Below, one piece after another: positions 1 to 8,989 of a stretch of 64,000 nt of DNA (within the stretch, counting starts at the first letter, position 1; each line of letters begins with the position of its first letter). Under the pieces are notes generated by a model. The model did no database searches, was not told the origin of the DNA, and saw only the letters and a program-made list of their open reading frames with translations. The position numbers and the translations under genes were made by a program. Source of the DNA: Gammaproteobacteria bacterium (GTDB taxonomy: Bacteria; Pseudomonadota; Gammaproteobacteria; Pseudomonadales; Cellvibrionaceae); the NCBI GenBank assembly GCA_021151625.1, contig JAGKWY010000007.1, positions 11,467 to 75,466 on the forward strand. The letters are read 5' to 3'.

Positions 1-639
1 ATGCACTTTGGCCTGGTGCTGGTTCATTAATGTCGCTATGCGCAGGCGCTGCTCCTTGATCAGCATGGCCATTTTATCGCGCAACTCCTGGGCGTAATGA
101 TCGTGAAGTTTTTGCTCGAGCACTTCCTGCTCGCGCGCATTATCAACCACAGGCTTTACCGCTGGAGCAGCCTTGGCTTTTTCCCGTTTGGTCGGTTTTA
201 CCACCATACCCAGGCGATTGCTTTTCACCGCTTTACGTATGGCAACAAAACTGTTGTTACCCGTATCCATCAGCGGATCCCACAAATTTTTCTGGTGCCA
301 GGCAATCGGGCATTGGCTATAGCAGGCCAGGCGAATAGCACCCGCCCCCATATCCGGGCCAGTACCCGTGGCATCGATCAACTGGCGCAGAGGAACATTC
401 CAGCGGCGATCCACCATGCCACTGGCATCAAACGAAATCAGGAAAAACACAAGACCCGTTACACACAGGGACGAATCTATCTGGATGTAGGCGGCCTTGG
501 CGGTGGTATTAGCAAAATCTGGAAATGGGATAAACCCATCCAAAATGGCCTCGAACTCGGGGTAGAGTAACTCGCGGGAAATCTGTTCATCCTGATACAG
601 AAAAACCGCTTCGAGTAATTCTGCGGAAGGGGTAGACAT
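1..639 (-). CDS. Conserved hypothetical protein (C-terminus cut by window edge)
   Basis: An open frame runs leftward from an ATG at 639 through 213 codons without a stop and leaves the window, so the C-terminus is missing. The N-terminal ~130 residues look like a compact folded domain (it begins MSTPSAELLEAVFLYQDEQ). Around residues 145-170 there is a Lys/Ala/Pro-rich stretch, and the visible end is strongly helical and charged (EQEVLEQKLHDHYAQELRD), suggesting a coiled coil. It resembles conserved hypothetical proteins of pseudomonads, but I cannot assign a function. No clear ribosome binding site is visible; the start was chosen because it is the first ATG of the frame and fits the domain start. 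Confidence 0.7.
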   Translation of the reverse strand, partial: MSTPSAELLEAVFLYQDEQISRELLYPEFEAILDGFIPFPDFANTTAKAAYIQIDSSLCVTGLVFFLISFDASGMVDRRWNVPLRQLIDATGTGPDMGAGAIRLACYSQCPIAWHQKNLWDPLMDTGNNSFVAIRKAVKSNRLGMVVKPTKREKAKAAPAVKPVVDNAREQEVLEQKLHDHYAQELRDKMAMLIKEQRLRIATLMNQHQAKVH

Positions 640-734
640 AGGCAGTCGTCTCAAAACATGCAGGAGTTATGAAGGAGAGGGATCAGAAAGCAGAGGCACC
701 GCGAGCCTGCAGCAAATTGCTGCATAAGCCCGGG

Positions 735-818
735 TTAGATATCTGAATAATCTTCTGTAGCTTCGTCATCGACGTCGTCGTAAAGATCATCCAGCAGGTC
801 TTCAATATAGTCTTGCAT
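735..818 (-). CDS. Very small, highly acidic protein (27 aa)
   Basis: A 27-codon frame starts at the ATG at 818 and ends with TAA at 735-737. A near-ideal Shine-Dalgarno, AAAGGAG, lies 8 nt upstream of the ATG. The product has 10 Asp and 3 Glu and no Lys, Arg or His, so about half of it is acidic. It is rich in Tyr/Leu/Ile between the acidic residues and has no signal peptide or membrane segment. It lies between the hypothetical gene ending upstream of it (start at 639) and the tRNA pair. The function is unknown; small acidic proteins can be nucleic-acid mimics or regulators, but that is only a possibility. The strong ribosome binding site is the main support. Confidence 0.55.
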   Translation of the reverse strand: MQDYIEDLLDDLYDDVDDEATEDYSDI

Positions 819-1018
819 GGTTTCTACTCCTTTAAAGTGAATTGACAGAGGGAGCTCATCCCTTCTGACCGACTACCAAATCTGGTGTCGTTCTGGAACT
901 TTACTCCCTGATTCCTAAATTACCAATTGCAGATGACAATTTTATGTATACCGATTTTTTATTAGCCCACTATCAAATGGCTATAAAAACCGGGGAGCAC
1001 CTGCAAAATGACAGCAAA

Positions 1019-1050
1019 TAAAAAAACCCGCACTTAAAACTAAGTGCGGG
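1019..1050 (-). terminator. Rho-independent terminator of the tRNA operon
   Basis: A perfect 10-bp stem (1027-1036 with 1041-1050, CCCGCACTTA paired with TAAGTGCGGG) has a 4-nt loop. In the minus direction it is followed by a run of T. It lies directly downstream of tRNA-Asp, so it ends the tRNA-Val/tRNA-Asp transcript. Confidence 0.85.
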
Positions 1051-1062
1051 CTTTTAGTATAG

Positions 1063-1139
1063 TGGCGGACCGGACGGGGCTCGAACCCGCGACCTCCGGC
1101 GTGACAGGCCGGCATTCTAACCGACTGAACTACCGGTCC
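1063..1139 (-). tRNA. tRNA-Asp (GTC)
   Basis: 77 nt including the encoded CCA (1063-1065). The acceptor stem GGACCGG pairs with CCGGTCC and the discriminator is G. The D-arm is TAGTTCAGTCGGTTAGA, the anticodon loop CTGTCAC carries GTC, and the T-arm is GGTTCGAGCC. The sequence is very close to gammaproteobacterial tRNA-Asp. It is the second gene of a two-tRNA transcript and is followed by a terminator. Confidence 0.97.
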
Positions 1140-1175
1140 GCGAATGCTTCTCAAACGAGCCTCCCTGACGGGATT

Positions 1176-1251
1176 TGGTGGGCGGTACAAGACTCGAACT
1201 TGTGACCCATGCCTTGTAAGGGCATTGCTCTACCAACTGAGCTAACCGCCC
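1176..1251 (-). tRNA. tRNA-Val (TAC)
   Basis: 76 nt including the encoded CCA (1176-1178). The acceptor stem GGGCGGT pairs with ACCGCCC. The D-arm is TAGCTCAGTTGGTAGAGCA, the anticodon loop CTTACAA carries TAC, and the T-loop is GTTCGAGTC. It precedes tRNA-Asp by 36 nt in the same orientation and is presumably cotranscribed with it. Confidence 0.97.
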
Positions 1252-1485
1252 CTCGTTGAGAGGTGCGCATTCTAACGAATCTGGCTTGAGTGTCAAACGT
1301 TTTTTCACAAGAAATTTAAACTTTTACGAAATCGCTTAAACCTTCAGCAATAGTGGATAAAAAGCCAACAGAAAACCCTGTAGTCGACTAAAAAAATACC
1401 TGCATCTTCCAGCAATCGATATATTAAGGTCTAACCAACAAGCTGCTAGATTTAATAACCTGCTATTACCTCAAGTCATTACACA

Positions 1486-2901
1486 ATGAGCCAGACTTCC
1501 GTTGCTGAAACACTAAGCACTACCCTGCCCGCCAGCGAGCCGAGCTCCTGGATGGGATTGCTAGTAATATTCCTGCTCATCCTGCAGACGCTGCTGATCA
1601 TTGGTTTGCAACGCAGCCGCTTGAGTAATAAACGCGCACGCAAAGCGCTCAAAGAATCGCAAAAAGCGCTGGAAGATAAAATTCAGGATCGCACCAAAAG
1701 CCTCCATCGTATTAATGACTTGTTAATAGATGAAGTCGCTCGCCACGAGCAGACCGGTCGTCAATTGCGCGAAACAAAGCTTTACCTGCAAAGCATGATC
1801 AACTCCATGCCCTCAATTATTATTGGCGTTACTGCTTACGGTGAGGTCACGCACTGGAATGCCGCTGCCGAAAATGCGTTTGAAATTTTTTCCAATGAAG
1901 CCCTGGGCCGAAATATCACCGATCTGTTACCGCTATTTCCAGTCACCATCAATGTAATTCGCGGTTCAATTCGCGGTGGAGAGCCCTACTCCATTCAACA
2001 CACGCAACACCAGGAACATGAAAAAAAGCGTTACTTCGAAATTACTATTTACCCCCTCATATCCAGCAGCGAACAAGGGGCAGTAATTCGTGTTGACGAT
2101 GTCACTATGAAAGTGACTATTGAAAACCTGATGATTCAAAATGAAAAAATGTATTCATTGGGTGAAGTTGCTGCCGGCATAGCTCATGAAATAAATAATC
2201 CGCTCAGTGTGATATTGCAAAACGTACAAAATATTGTGCGTCGCACCGATATTCATTTCGGCACCAACACTGAGCGCGCCAATGAGCTGGGAATAAATAT
2301 TGATGCGGTAGACCATTATTTAAAAGCGCGCGAAATTCCGCTGATGCTGGATTCAATCCGTGAAGCAGGCGAACGCTCGGCAACCATAGTACGCAATATG
2401 CTGGAGTTTTCGCACAACTCCCAACGCAAAACCAGCCTGATAGATATCAAGCACCTACTCGAGCAAACCATTGCACTTAACCAAAGCAGTACACCAAAAG
2501 CACCAGGCACACAGGGCATTCAACTCATTACGGAATTTAGCGATTACCTACCTGCAATTAATGCTTCTGCCCCTGAATTACAGCAAGTACTGTTGAATTT
2601 ATTGCGTAATGCCAAACAGGCATTGCTCAGCCAGGAAATTGATAATCCTTGCATATGGGTACGTGCTTACCCTCAGGAACACCAACTTGTGATAGAGATA
2701 CAGGACAATGGCCCCGGCATGACCGATACTGTTCGCCAACATATCTTCGAGCCATTTTTTACCACTAAGGAAGTTGGCTCAGGCACAGGTTTGGGACTTT
2801 CGGTTTCTTATTTCATTATTACCGAGCGCCACCAGGGAACGATTGATGTAAAAACCAGCCCGGGTAAAGGGAGCAGCTTTATTATCAGATTGCCGCTCTA
2901 A
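1486..2901 (+). CDS. Membrane-anchored PAS-domain sensor histidine kinase (orphan)
   Basis: 471 aa. A single N-terminal membrane helix (about residues 22-42) is followed by a basic coiled coil (45-95) and a PAS domain (about 97-210, with GEVTHWNAAAENAFEIF). The HisKA dimerisation/phosphoacceptor box is GEVAAGIAHEINNPL (His near residue 235). The C-terminal HATPase_c domain has the N box LLNLLRNAKQAL, the G1 box DNGPGMT and the G2 box GTGLGLSVSYF. The kinase autophosphorylates on His and passes phosphate to a response regulator, but no regulator gene is adjacent, so its partner is unknown. With almost no periplasmic part, the input is probably cytoplasmic through PAS. A lipoprotein gene follows after 53 nt. 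Confidence 0.9.
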   Translation: MSQTSVAETLSTTLPASEPSSWMGLLVIFLLILQTLLIIGLQRSRLSNKRARKALKESQKALEDKIQDRTKSLHRINDLLIDEVARHEQTGRQLRETKLYLQSMINSMPSIIIGVTAYGEVTHWNAAAENAFEIFSNEALGRNITDLLPLFPVTINVIRGSIRGGEPYSIQHTQHQEHEKKRYFEITIYPLISSSEQGAVIRVDDVTMKVTIENLMIQNEKMYSLGEVAAGIAHEINNPLSVILQNVQNIVRRTDIHFGTNTERANELGINIDAVDHYLKAREIPLMLDSIREAGERSATIVRNMLEFSHNSQRKTSLIDIKHLLEQTIALNQSSTPKAPGTQGIQLITEFSDYLPAINASAPELQQVLLNLLRNAKQALLSQEIDNPCIWVRAYPQEHQLVIEIQDNGPGMTDTVRQHIFEPFFTTKEVGSGTGLGLSVSYFIITERHQGTIDVKTSPGKGSSFIIRLPL

Positions 2902-2954
2902 TACATTGGGGATAACAATCAACCACCCTATCGTTCAGCACAGGATAAGAATAA

Positions 2955-3689
2955 ATGAATCGCAAACTGTTTCTGCCTACCGCCACACTAAGTGCTTTGT
3001 TATTGCAAGCCTGCGCAGCACCACCGGTGGCACCGCCAAGCCCTGATTCCCTGGCGCAAGCTGCCACTTCGGTGTTAGAAGAGGCCGTTTATTACTCCAC
3101 GCTATTTTCAAGTTGCGCTTCATTAGGTGGTGAAATAGAAGTTGATGCTATTAGCAAACAGCAGGATTGGCTTAACACTAACAATCAATTGTTGTTGTCG
3201 GCAGACCAGCTTTACAGCAAACAACAAGCTGCCAATACCTTCGAGTACCAAAGCAAAACACTGGCCCCCGCCGCCATCAAATTAGCGCGTGAGGCAAAGC
3301 AGCGCGCAATTAAAGAGTTGGCGCTCAGCCAACGCACGCCGCTAAACCAGATTAAAACCTGCGAATTTCGCTTGAACAAAATTAACTCTGCATCGAATAA
3401 CCTGGCAAAACTCCCTAACATTGCGCCCTACACCGCTGAATTGTTAACTCATTTGCCATTGGACCAAGTGATTACCAATATCCCCAGCCTTGCTGGTGGC
3501 ATCACTGAAGTAGCTCCCGGGCCAACCTATTACAAACTGGTTAAAGAACATGAGGGAAAATGTCCTACCGGTTTTACCCTGAGCATAGTGAACCAATGGC
3601 CTATAGAGGCTTATGCTAATTTCTGTGGAGATGACTCAGTCGAAGTCCTCACCTGCGACTGGGGCAAATGCGAGTCGAAGACGTTATAA
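2955..3689 (+). CDS. Putative lipoprotein of unknown function
   Basis: 244 aa. The N-terminus is a lipoprotein signal with a lipobox ending LLLQAC and then AAPP, so the mature protein would start at Cys ~20. The middle is helical and rich in Ala/Gln/Lys. The C-terminal third carries several cysteines (EGKCPTGFTLS, FCGDD, LTCDWGKCESK) that may form disulfides in the periplasm. I do not recognise the family. It follows the orphan kinase in the same direction and is followed by a hairpin terminator, so the two may be cotranscribed. Confidence 0.75.
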   Translation: MNRKLFLPTATLSALLLQACAAPPVAPPSPDSLAQAATSVLEEAVYYSTLFSSCASLGGEIEVDAISKQQDWLNTNNQLLLSADQLYSKQQAANTFEYQSKTLAPAAIKLAREAKQRAIKELALSQRTPLNQIKTCEFRLNKINSASNNLAKLPNIAPYTAELLTHLPLDQVITNIPSLAGGITEVAPGPTYYKLVKEHEGKCPTGFTLSIVNQWPIEAYANFCGDDSVEVLTCDWGKCESKTL

Positions 3690-3699
3690 TGGCGGCAAA

Positions 3700-3731
3700 C
3701 GGGCTGCGCACTTACGCAGCCCGCCTTGTTA
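3700..3731 (+). terminator. Hairpin terminator between lipoprotein gene and trmA
   Basis: A perfect 9-bp stem (CGGGCTGCG at 3700-3708, CGCAGCCCG at 3715-3723) has a 6-nt loop and is followed by CCTTGTT. The T tract is weak, so termination may be partial. The trmA start lies only ~16 nt further. Confidence 0.6.
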
Positions 3732-3746
3732 TGTATTGAGCCATTT

Positions 3747-4829
3747 ATGACCAACAGTGATTTTTCCCCAGCCTCCTACCAACAGCAACTAAATGCAAAG
3801 CTCACCAAGATCCAACTGGATTTTGCCGAGTTCGCTTTACCAGAAATACAGGTATTCCCCTCCGCAGAACAGCATTACCGCATGCGTGCCGAGTTTCGTG
3901 TATGGCATAAACAAGCGCTCACCGACTATGTCATGTTTGATGAAGCCAAACGCCCCTACGCCATCTATGAATTTCCGGTTGGCTCAGCCTTAATGAACCA
4001 ATTAATGCCTGTGCTATTAGCGGCCATTAACGCTGATGAGTTACTGCGCCATAAACTTTATCAAGTCGATTTTCTCACCACCCAAAGTGGCGAAGCGCTG
4101 ATTACGCTGATTTATCATAAGCCGCTGACTGAGGATTGGATTGCCAAAGCGAAAGCACTAAAACAGCAACTGGGTATTGATATTGTCGGTCGCAGCCGCA
4201 AGCAGCGTTTATTGGTAGAACGAGACCACGTGATTGAACGTATGCAGGTATTGGGGCGCGATTATTTTTACCAGCAAGTGGAAGCGAGCTTTACCCAACC
4301 CAATGCCGGTGTATGCCAATCCATGTTGAGCTGGGCGGTAGAAAACAGCAAGGGATTTGGCGGGGACTTGCTAGAGCTTTATTGTGGTAATGGCAACTTC
4401 ACCCTGCCACTGGCACAAAATTTTTCCAAGGTTTTGGCAACCGAGGTTTCAAAAACCTCCGTTGATTCTGCGCAATACAATATTGCACGCAACCAGATTG
4501 AAAATATCCAGATCGCACGCATGTCGAGTGAGGAATTTTCGCAAGCAATGGATGGTGTACGCGAGTTTAATCGCCTGCGCCATGTGAATTTGGCGGATTA
4601 CAATTTTTCCAGCATTTTTGTCGACCCACCTCGCGCAGGCCTTGACCCACACACTACCAGCATTACACAGCGCTTCGATAATATTATTTATATTTCCTGC
4701 AACCCGGATACGCTGCGCGATAATTTGCGCACCATTAGCCAAACACACCAGATCAAAGCCTTTGCCCTCTTCGATCAATTCCCTTACACCCATCACGCAG
4801 AGTGCGGTGTGATTTTGCAGAAAAAATAA
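3747..4829 (+). CDS. trmA: tRNA (uracil(54)-C5)-methyltransferase
   Basis: 360 aa from the ATG at 3747, close to the ~366 aa of E. coli TrmA; the open frame extends upstream to a TTG inside the terminator, which is unlikely to be used. TrmA uses S-adenosylmethionine to make m5U54 in the T-loop of tRNAs. The visible motifs are the SAM-binding segment LLELYCGNGNFTLPLA, motif IV FVDPPRAGLD, the catalytic Cys in IYISCNPDTLRDNL, and the C-terminal HHAECGVIL with the catalytic Glu. The N-terminal part (YRMRAEFRVWH) matches TrmA and lacks the TRAM domain of RlmC/RlmD. It is convergent with the GNAT gene that follows. Confidence 0.97.
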   Translation: MTNSDFSPASYQQQLNAKLTKIQLDFAEFALPEIQVFPSAEQHYRMRAEFRVWHKQALTDYVMFDEAKRPYAIYEFPVGSALMNQLMPVLLAAINADELLRHKLYQVDFLTTQSGEALITLIYHKPLTEDWIAKAKALKQQLGIDIVGRSRKQRLLVERDHVIERMQVLGRDYFYQQVEASFTQPNAGVCQSMLSWAVENSKGFGGDLLELYCGNGNFTLPLAQNFSKVLATEVSKTSVDSAQYNIARNQIENIQIARMSSEEFSQAMDGVREFNRLRHVNLADYNFSSIFVDPPRAGLDPHTTSITQRFDNIIYISCNPDTLRDNLRTISQTHQIKAFALFDQFPYTHHAECGVILQKK

Positions 4830-4858
4830 TCTTGTCGATTTAGAAAACCCGCATCGAT

Positions 4859-5368
4859 TTACACAAAAACTTGTGTCATATAAAACGCAGGCCCAGTATA
4901 AGACTCCAAATGCTGTTGCTGGGTCGGTGTTAAATCCGCAAACTCGGTAAAGCCCATTTTTTGCCAGAACCTTCTGGAGTCTTGCACCGAAACCAAAGCA
5001 GCACCAGATAACTGCCGTAATTTTGCCTGCTGCAGTGAATGCTTAACCAACAGGGGTCCCAAGCCACAACCCGCCGCGGATTTACTGATTGCAAGGTCAT
5101 GCAAATACAAATGATCTGCATCTGGCTTATGCGAAAATTCACTGCCCCAAGGCGTTACTGAACCCGCATGGGATAAATAGCCCACCAAATAACCACACAC
5201 ACCTTGCTCACCTTCAACAACCCAGGAAGTATCAGGTACATTAGCCAGACGCGCAGCAAGTATCGCTTCGTCCTCCACCATTTCATCCACATAGGCTTCA
5301 AGCTGAATTCGCATAACATCATTCAGGTCACTGGCTTGCATAGCGCGACAAGCAAATAATGGTTGCAT
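4859..5368 (-). CDS. GNAT family N-acetyltransferase
   Basis: 169 aa. The acetyl-CoA binding motif A is visible as ISKSAAGCGLGPLLVKHSL (about residues 95-113), followed by the motif B-like QDSRRFWQKMGFTEF, the usual end of a GNAT fold. The substrate cannot be inferred. Its ATG overlaps the stop of the upstream DUF2489 gene by one base (TAATG), indicating translational coupling in a two-gene operon. Confidence 0.85.
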   Translation of the reverse strand: MQPLFACRAMQASDLNDVMRIQLEAYVDEMVEDEAILAARLANVPDTSWVVEGEQGVCGYLVGYLSHAGSVTPWGSEFSHKPDADHLYLHDLAISKSAAGCGLGPLLVKHSLQQAKLRQLSGAALVSVQDSRRFWQKMGFTEFADLTPTQQQHLESYTGPAFYMTQVFV

Positions 5369-5841
5369 TAAAACGCCCTGCCCTGAATACGTTTTGCCGC
5401 ATCCATTACAAAATCATTAAAAGTGGATTCATGGCGCAAGCGCTCAATATCGAATTGATTTTGCTCGGCTTTGGATAACTGCTTCCAGGCTTCCAGATAG
5501 GGAATATGCGCCGTTTTGTCACGTAACTGATAGAACGCTGAAAATTCTTCTTTAACAGCAACCTGAACATTCAGGGAATCCAGGCAACCGGAAATACGAA
5601 TGCATGCTTCCGTTAAACTCAACTCATCGTTGTGCAATGCCTGGGCGAGAATCTGGACACTTTTGTTTAACCATTCACGCTGTTCTTGTTGCGCTTTTTG
5701 ATTGGCCTCTTCCAATGCCTTAAGTTTGGCTGCGCGTTCTTTTTGTTGACGATAGACTTTGTACACCAGCCGCGTAGCAATAGCCGCTAACACCACGATA
5801 ATCAGCGCACCTAATACAATAAAACACCACAACCAATTCAT
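5368..5841 (-). CDS. DUF2489-like membrane-anchored protein
   Basis: 157 aa. An N-terminal membrane helix (about residues 4-24, WCFIVLGALIIVVLAAIAT) is followed by a basic coiled coil (28-60) and a cytoplasmic helical domain. Its pattern (NDELSLTEACIRISGCLD, then IPYLEAWKQLSKAEQNQFD) resembles DUF2489 proteins of gammaproteobacteria, an assignment made from memory. The function of that family is not known. The gene is translationally coupled to the downstream GNAT gene. Confidence 0.7.
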   Translation of the reverse strand: MNWLWCFIVLGALIIVVLAAIATRLVYKVYRQQKERAAKLKALEEANQKAQQEQREWLNKSVQILAQALHNDELSLTEACIRISGCLDSLNVQVAVKEEFSAFYQLRDKTAHIPYLEAWKQLSKAEQNQFDIERLRHESTFNDFVMDAAKRIQGRAF

Positions 5842-5950
5842 AACCTGTCTCTACATTTCACTAACAACTACACAACCGCAGTCGATTAACACTAACTGGT
5901 AAACAGTTACTGGCAGCAACTACTTACAAATAATGGCATTCAAACGATAA

Positions 5951-7480
5951 TCAGGTGTTTTCACCTGACTCTTCAGTTGCCTCTTCCAGCAACAAAGTCT
6001 CTGCGTCTACACCAGCGTCTTCCAGCAGTGCACCGGAAATACTGCGCTTGGTTTTGGCGCCCAGCCGGCGAATATCATCAACGCGTTTTACCAGATTGCC
6101 GCGACCAGTTTGCAAACGCTCGCGCGCCTTGGTGTAAGACTCCTGGGTTTTGTTAATTGCATTGCCGATGGCATCCAGCGATTCCAGCAAGAGCACAAAT
6201 TGATCATGCAATGCACCCGCTTCTTTGGCGATACGCTCAGCGTTTTTATTTTGCTTTTCATAGCGCCAGATATTTTCGACAGTGCGCAGGGTGGCTAGCA
6301 AGGTAGTTGGGCTAACCAGCACTATGTGGCGATCATAAGCTTCACGATACAAGGCAGGTTCATGTTGCAAGGCAAGCATAAACGCCGCTTCAATCGGGAT
6401 AAAAATAAATACGAAATCCAGTGCTTTAATGCCGTCGATCTTTTCGTAATCTTTAATGCTCAAACCCTTGATATGACTACGCAGCGAATTGATATGGTTC
6501 GCGAGAAATTGCTTGCGCTCAAATTCATCATCACTGCTGCAATATTTTTCGTAATCGACCAATGAACACTTGGCATCAATCACTATGTCTTTGTTTTCCG
6601 GCAAATGGATAATCACATCGGGCATTAACCGGCTGCCGTCGGTGCCAGTGAAATTCACTTGTGTATCGTATTCGCGCCCTTTTGTTAAACCGGACTCTTC
6701 CAACAAACGCTCTAATACCACTTCGCCCCAGTTACCCTGGGCTTTGGTATTACCTTTTAAGGCTTGCGCGAGGTTGACGGCATCCTCGCCGATTTTTTGC
6801 GCCTGCTTTTGTAACTCCACTACCTGCCCCGCCAAACGGTTGCGCTCGGCGTTTTCTTTTTCGTAAACATCTTCCACTTTTTTACGGAACTCGCTGAGTT
6901 GCAATTTCAGCGGGTCCAGAGTGCTATCCAGCAGGGTTTTACTATTGCTGCTGAATTGCTGCTGCTTGTTTTCAAATATTTTATTGGCCAGGTTTTCAAA
7001 CTCTTTGGCCAAATCTGCCCTGGCGTTCTGCAACAGCGCCAACTGCTCGGCAAAATGTTTGCGCTCCTGCTCGAGGCGGGTTTGCAGCTCGGTAGCATTT
7101 TTTTCCAACAGAGTCAGTTGCTCATCTTTACGTAGGGATTGCTGTTGCAATGCATCAAAGTGACGGGTTTTCTCGCGTAGCGCCGCAGCGTCCTGGCGAC
7201 TATCACCCAGCTCTTGTTGCAACTGCTGTACTTGTTGCTGGGTTCCCTGAAGCTGGCCTTTAAGTTCTACCGACTGCTGTTTTAGTTGCGCAGACTCTTG
7301 CTGCAAACTGGCTTCACGCAGGGCATGGATATGTTGAGCCTGTTGCTGGGCCGACTCCAACTCAAAGGTTTTCGCCAGTATTGCCTGTTCCTGGCGACGC
7401 CCCAGTAGCCAATACACCAGCAATGCACCAGAAACCAATCCCGCCAAGGCGGCGAGGAGAAGAATAAGGGATGAACTCAC
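5951..7480 (-). CDS. rmuC: DNA recombination protein RmuC
   Basis: 509 aa. The N-terminal membrane helix (residues 4-25) is followed by a long Gln/Glu-rich coiled coil (about 30-190) and the RmuC nuclease-like domain (about 210-430: TKAQGNWGEVVLERLLEESGL, then PDVIIHLPENKDIVIDAKCSL and the conserved FIPIEAAF). RmuC limits recombination between inverted repeats; the DAKCSLVDYEKY segment is the PD-(D/E)XK-like core. The start is GTG at 7480 with GGAG 7 nt upstream. The gene is divergent from murI. Confidence 0.95.
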   Translation of the reverse strand: MSSSLILLLAALAGLVSGALLVYWLLGRRQEQAILAKTFELESAQQQAQHIHALREASLQQESAQLKQQSVELKGQLQGTQQQVQQLQQELGDSRQDAAALREKTRHFDALQQQSLRKDEQLTLLEKNATELQTRLEQERKHFAEQLALLQNARADLAKEFENLANKIFENKQQQFSSNSKTLLDSTLDPLKLQLSEFRKKVEDVYEKENAERNRLAGQVVELQKQAQKIGEDAVNLAQALKGNTKAQGNWGEVVLERLLEESGLTKGREYDTQVNFTGTDGSRLMPDVIIHLPENKDIVIDAKCSLVDYEKYCSSDDEFERKQFLANHINSLRSHIKGLSIKDYEKIDGIKALDFVFIFIPIEAAFMLALQHEPALYREAYDRHIVLVSPTTLLATLRTVENIWRYEKQNKNAERIAKEAGALHDQFVLLLESLDAIGNAINKTQESYTKARERLQTGRGNLVKRVDDIRRLGAKTKRSISGALLEDAGVDAETLLLEEATEESGENT

Positions 7481-7591
7481 AGGAAAACTCCAGAATGCAA
7501 ACGCCGCTAGGCATTATTGGCCCCGGCCGTTAAAATCGGCTGCCATTTTAGCAATACTTGCCCACTTTCAGGCGATTTGATTAACCCGCAC

Positions 7592-8461
7592 ATGACCGAT
7601 TCCCTAAGTAGCTCTACTCAACCCAGCATAGATTCCGCCCCTGGACCGCGGGTTCTGGTATTCGACTCCGGCGTTGGCGGCCTGAGCGTGGCCCGTGAAA
7701 TCCAGCAGCGCTTGCCCGGATTAGCGCTGGTTTACGCCTCGGATAACGGCTTTTTCCCCTATGGCACCAAGGGCGAAGCCGAGTTGATTACGCGGGTGGA
7801 CAAGGTTATTAGCGCCCTGCTTGCGCAATACCCGGTCGATATCCTGGTGATTGCCTGTAATACCGCCAGCACCCTCACCCTGCCTCACTTGCGCAGCAAA
7901 CTGAGCTTGCCGATTGTCGGCGTGGTGCCTGCCATTAAGCCTGCTGCCCGGCAAACCCTGTCGGGGGTAATAGGCCTGCTCGCAACTCCCGCTACAGTCG
8001 CACGCCCTTACACCCATGAGCTAATTCGCGAATACGCGCCCCAATGTGAAGTAATTTCGCTTGGTAGTAGTGAATTGGTGCAGATTGCAGAACAAAAGCT
8101 GCGCGGTGAAACTATCGAGCAAGCAACAATTGCGCAAATAATCCAGCCATTACTCGCGCACGAAAAATCTACGCAGATGGACAAGCTGGTATTAGCCTGT
8201 ACTCATTTTCCATTGTTAAAAGAAGAACTTGCTGCAGAGCTGCCGGCAACCATTCAAATGATTGATTCCGGTGAAGCTATTGCGCGCCGGGTTGAATATC
8301 TGCTGCAGGGTAAAGCAGGAGCTCACACTACGCCCATGGATAATATTGCTGTGTTTACCAAGCAAACGCCGGAAGCTGAGCGACTAGCGCCTGCACTGAA
8401 AAACTTTTCCATTCACAAAACAAGCTATTTGGATCTCAATAAAATATCAGGCTCTATATAA
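7592..8461 (+). CDS. murI: Glutamate racemase
   Basis: 289 aa from the ATG at 7592; a longer reading from a TTG at 7517 would add 25 residues that do not look like the family. It converts L-glutamate to D-glutamate for peptidoglycan synthesis in the cytoplasm. The substrate-binding start VLVFDSGVGGLSV and the two catalytic cysteines in IACNTASTLT and VLACTHFPLLK are all present. The first ~19 residues (Ser/Pro-rich) are an extension before the conserved core. A hairpin terminator follows directly. Confidence 0.96.
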   Translation: MTDSLSSSTQPSIDSAPGPRVLVFDSGVGGLSVAREIQQRLPGLALVYASDNGFFPYGTKGEAELITRVDKVISALLAQYPVDILVIACNTASTLTLPHLRSKLSLPIVGVVPAIKPAARQTLSGVIGLLATPATVARPYTHELIREYAPQCEVISLGSSELVQIAEQKLRGETIEQATIAQIIQPLLAHEKSTQMDKLVLACTHFPLLKEELAAELPATIQMIDSGEAIARRVEYLLQGKAGAHTTPMDNIAVFTKQTPEAERLAPALKNFSIHKTSYLDLNKISGSI

Positions 8462-8464
8462 AAA

Positions 8465-8497
8465 TAATGGGTTGCCTCACAAACAACCCATTATCTT
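8465..8497 (+). terminator. Hairpin terminator after murI
   Basis: A 10-bp stem (TAATGGGTTG at 8465-8474 with CAACCCATTA at 8484-8493) has a 9-nt loop and is followed by TCTTTAATT. It begins 4 nt after the murI stop and could also act on the minus-strand BON gene. Confidence 0.6.
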
Positions 8498-8593
8498 TAA
8501 TTAACTCTATCCCTTTAATCTCATCTGATATTGAATGTTCTACCACACATTATCTATCGACGAGTTCCCTGATTATTTATCTGACCGTTTAGG

Positions 8594-8905
8594 TCACTTC
8601 ACACGAATATCATTTTTCACTGATTTTACTCCGTTCACCTCACTGGCAACTCGTTCCGCCTTACTGATATGTGAACGGTTGGCAACAAACCCACTCAGCT
8701 GTACAACGCCTTTAAACGTTTCCACCTGAATTTCCGTTGCTTTTAACTCATCATCTTCAACGAATGCAGCTTTAACCTTGGTAGTAATCACCGCATCATC
8801 AAAGTACTCCCCGGTACTTTTTTCTTTGGATGTCGATGAACACCCCGTAACAGCCAAAATAAAAGCCAGGAAAATTGCCGTAATGGAATAATGAATAGTT
8901 TTCAT
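8594..8905 (-). CDS. BON-domain lipoprotein (OsmY-like)
   Basis: 103 aa. The lipoprotein signal has the lipobox AVTGC (Cys ~22). It is followed by one BON domain (about residues 37-103: AVITTKVKAAFVEDDEL, VQLSGFVANRSHISKAERVA and the terminal GVKSVKNDIRVK). BON domains bind membranes and occur in OsmY-type envelope-stress proteins in the periplasm. The ATG at 8905 is preceded by AAGGAG. It lies next to the OmpA/DUF4398 lipoprotein pair, consistent with an envelope-stress neighbourhood. Confidence 0.9.
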   Translation of the reverse strand: MKTIHYSITAIFLAFILAVTGCSSTSKEKSTGEYFDDAVITTKVKAAFVEDDELKATEIQVETFKGVVQLSGFVANRSHISKAERVASEVNGVKSVKNDIRVK

Positions 8906-8989
8906 AACAAACTCCTTGGTTCAAGGTTTAATTTGACATCACACAAACTTACACAAAAGCTAATGATTGCAAATTGATAAATAATTGGT

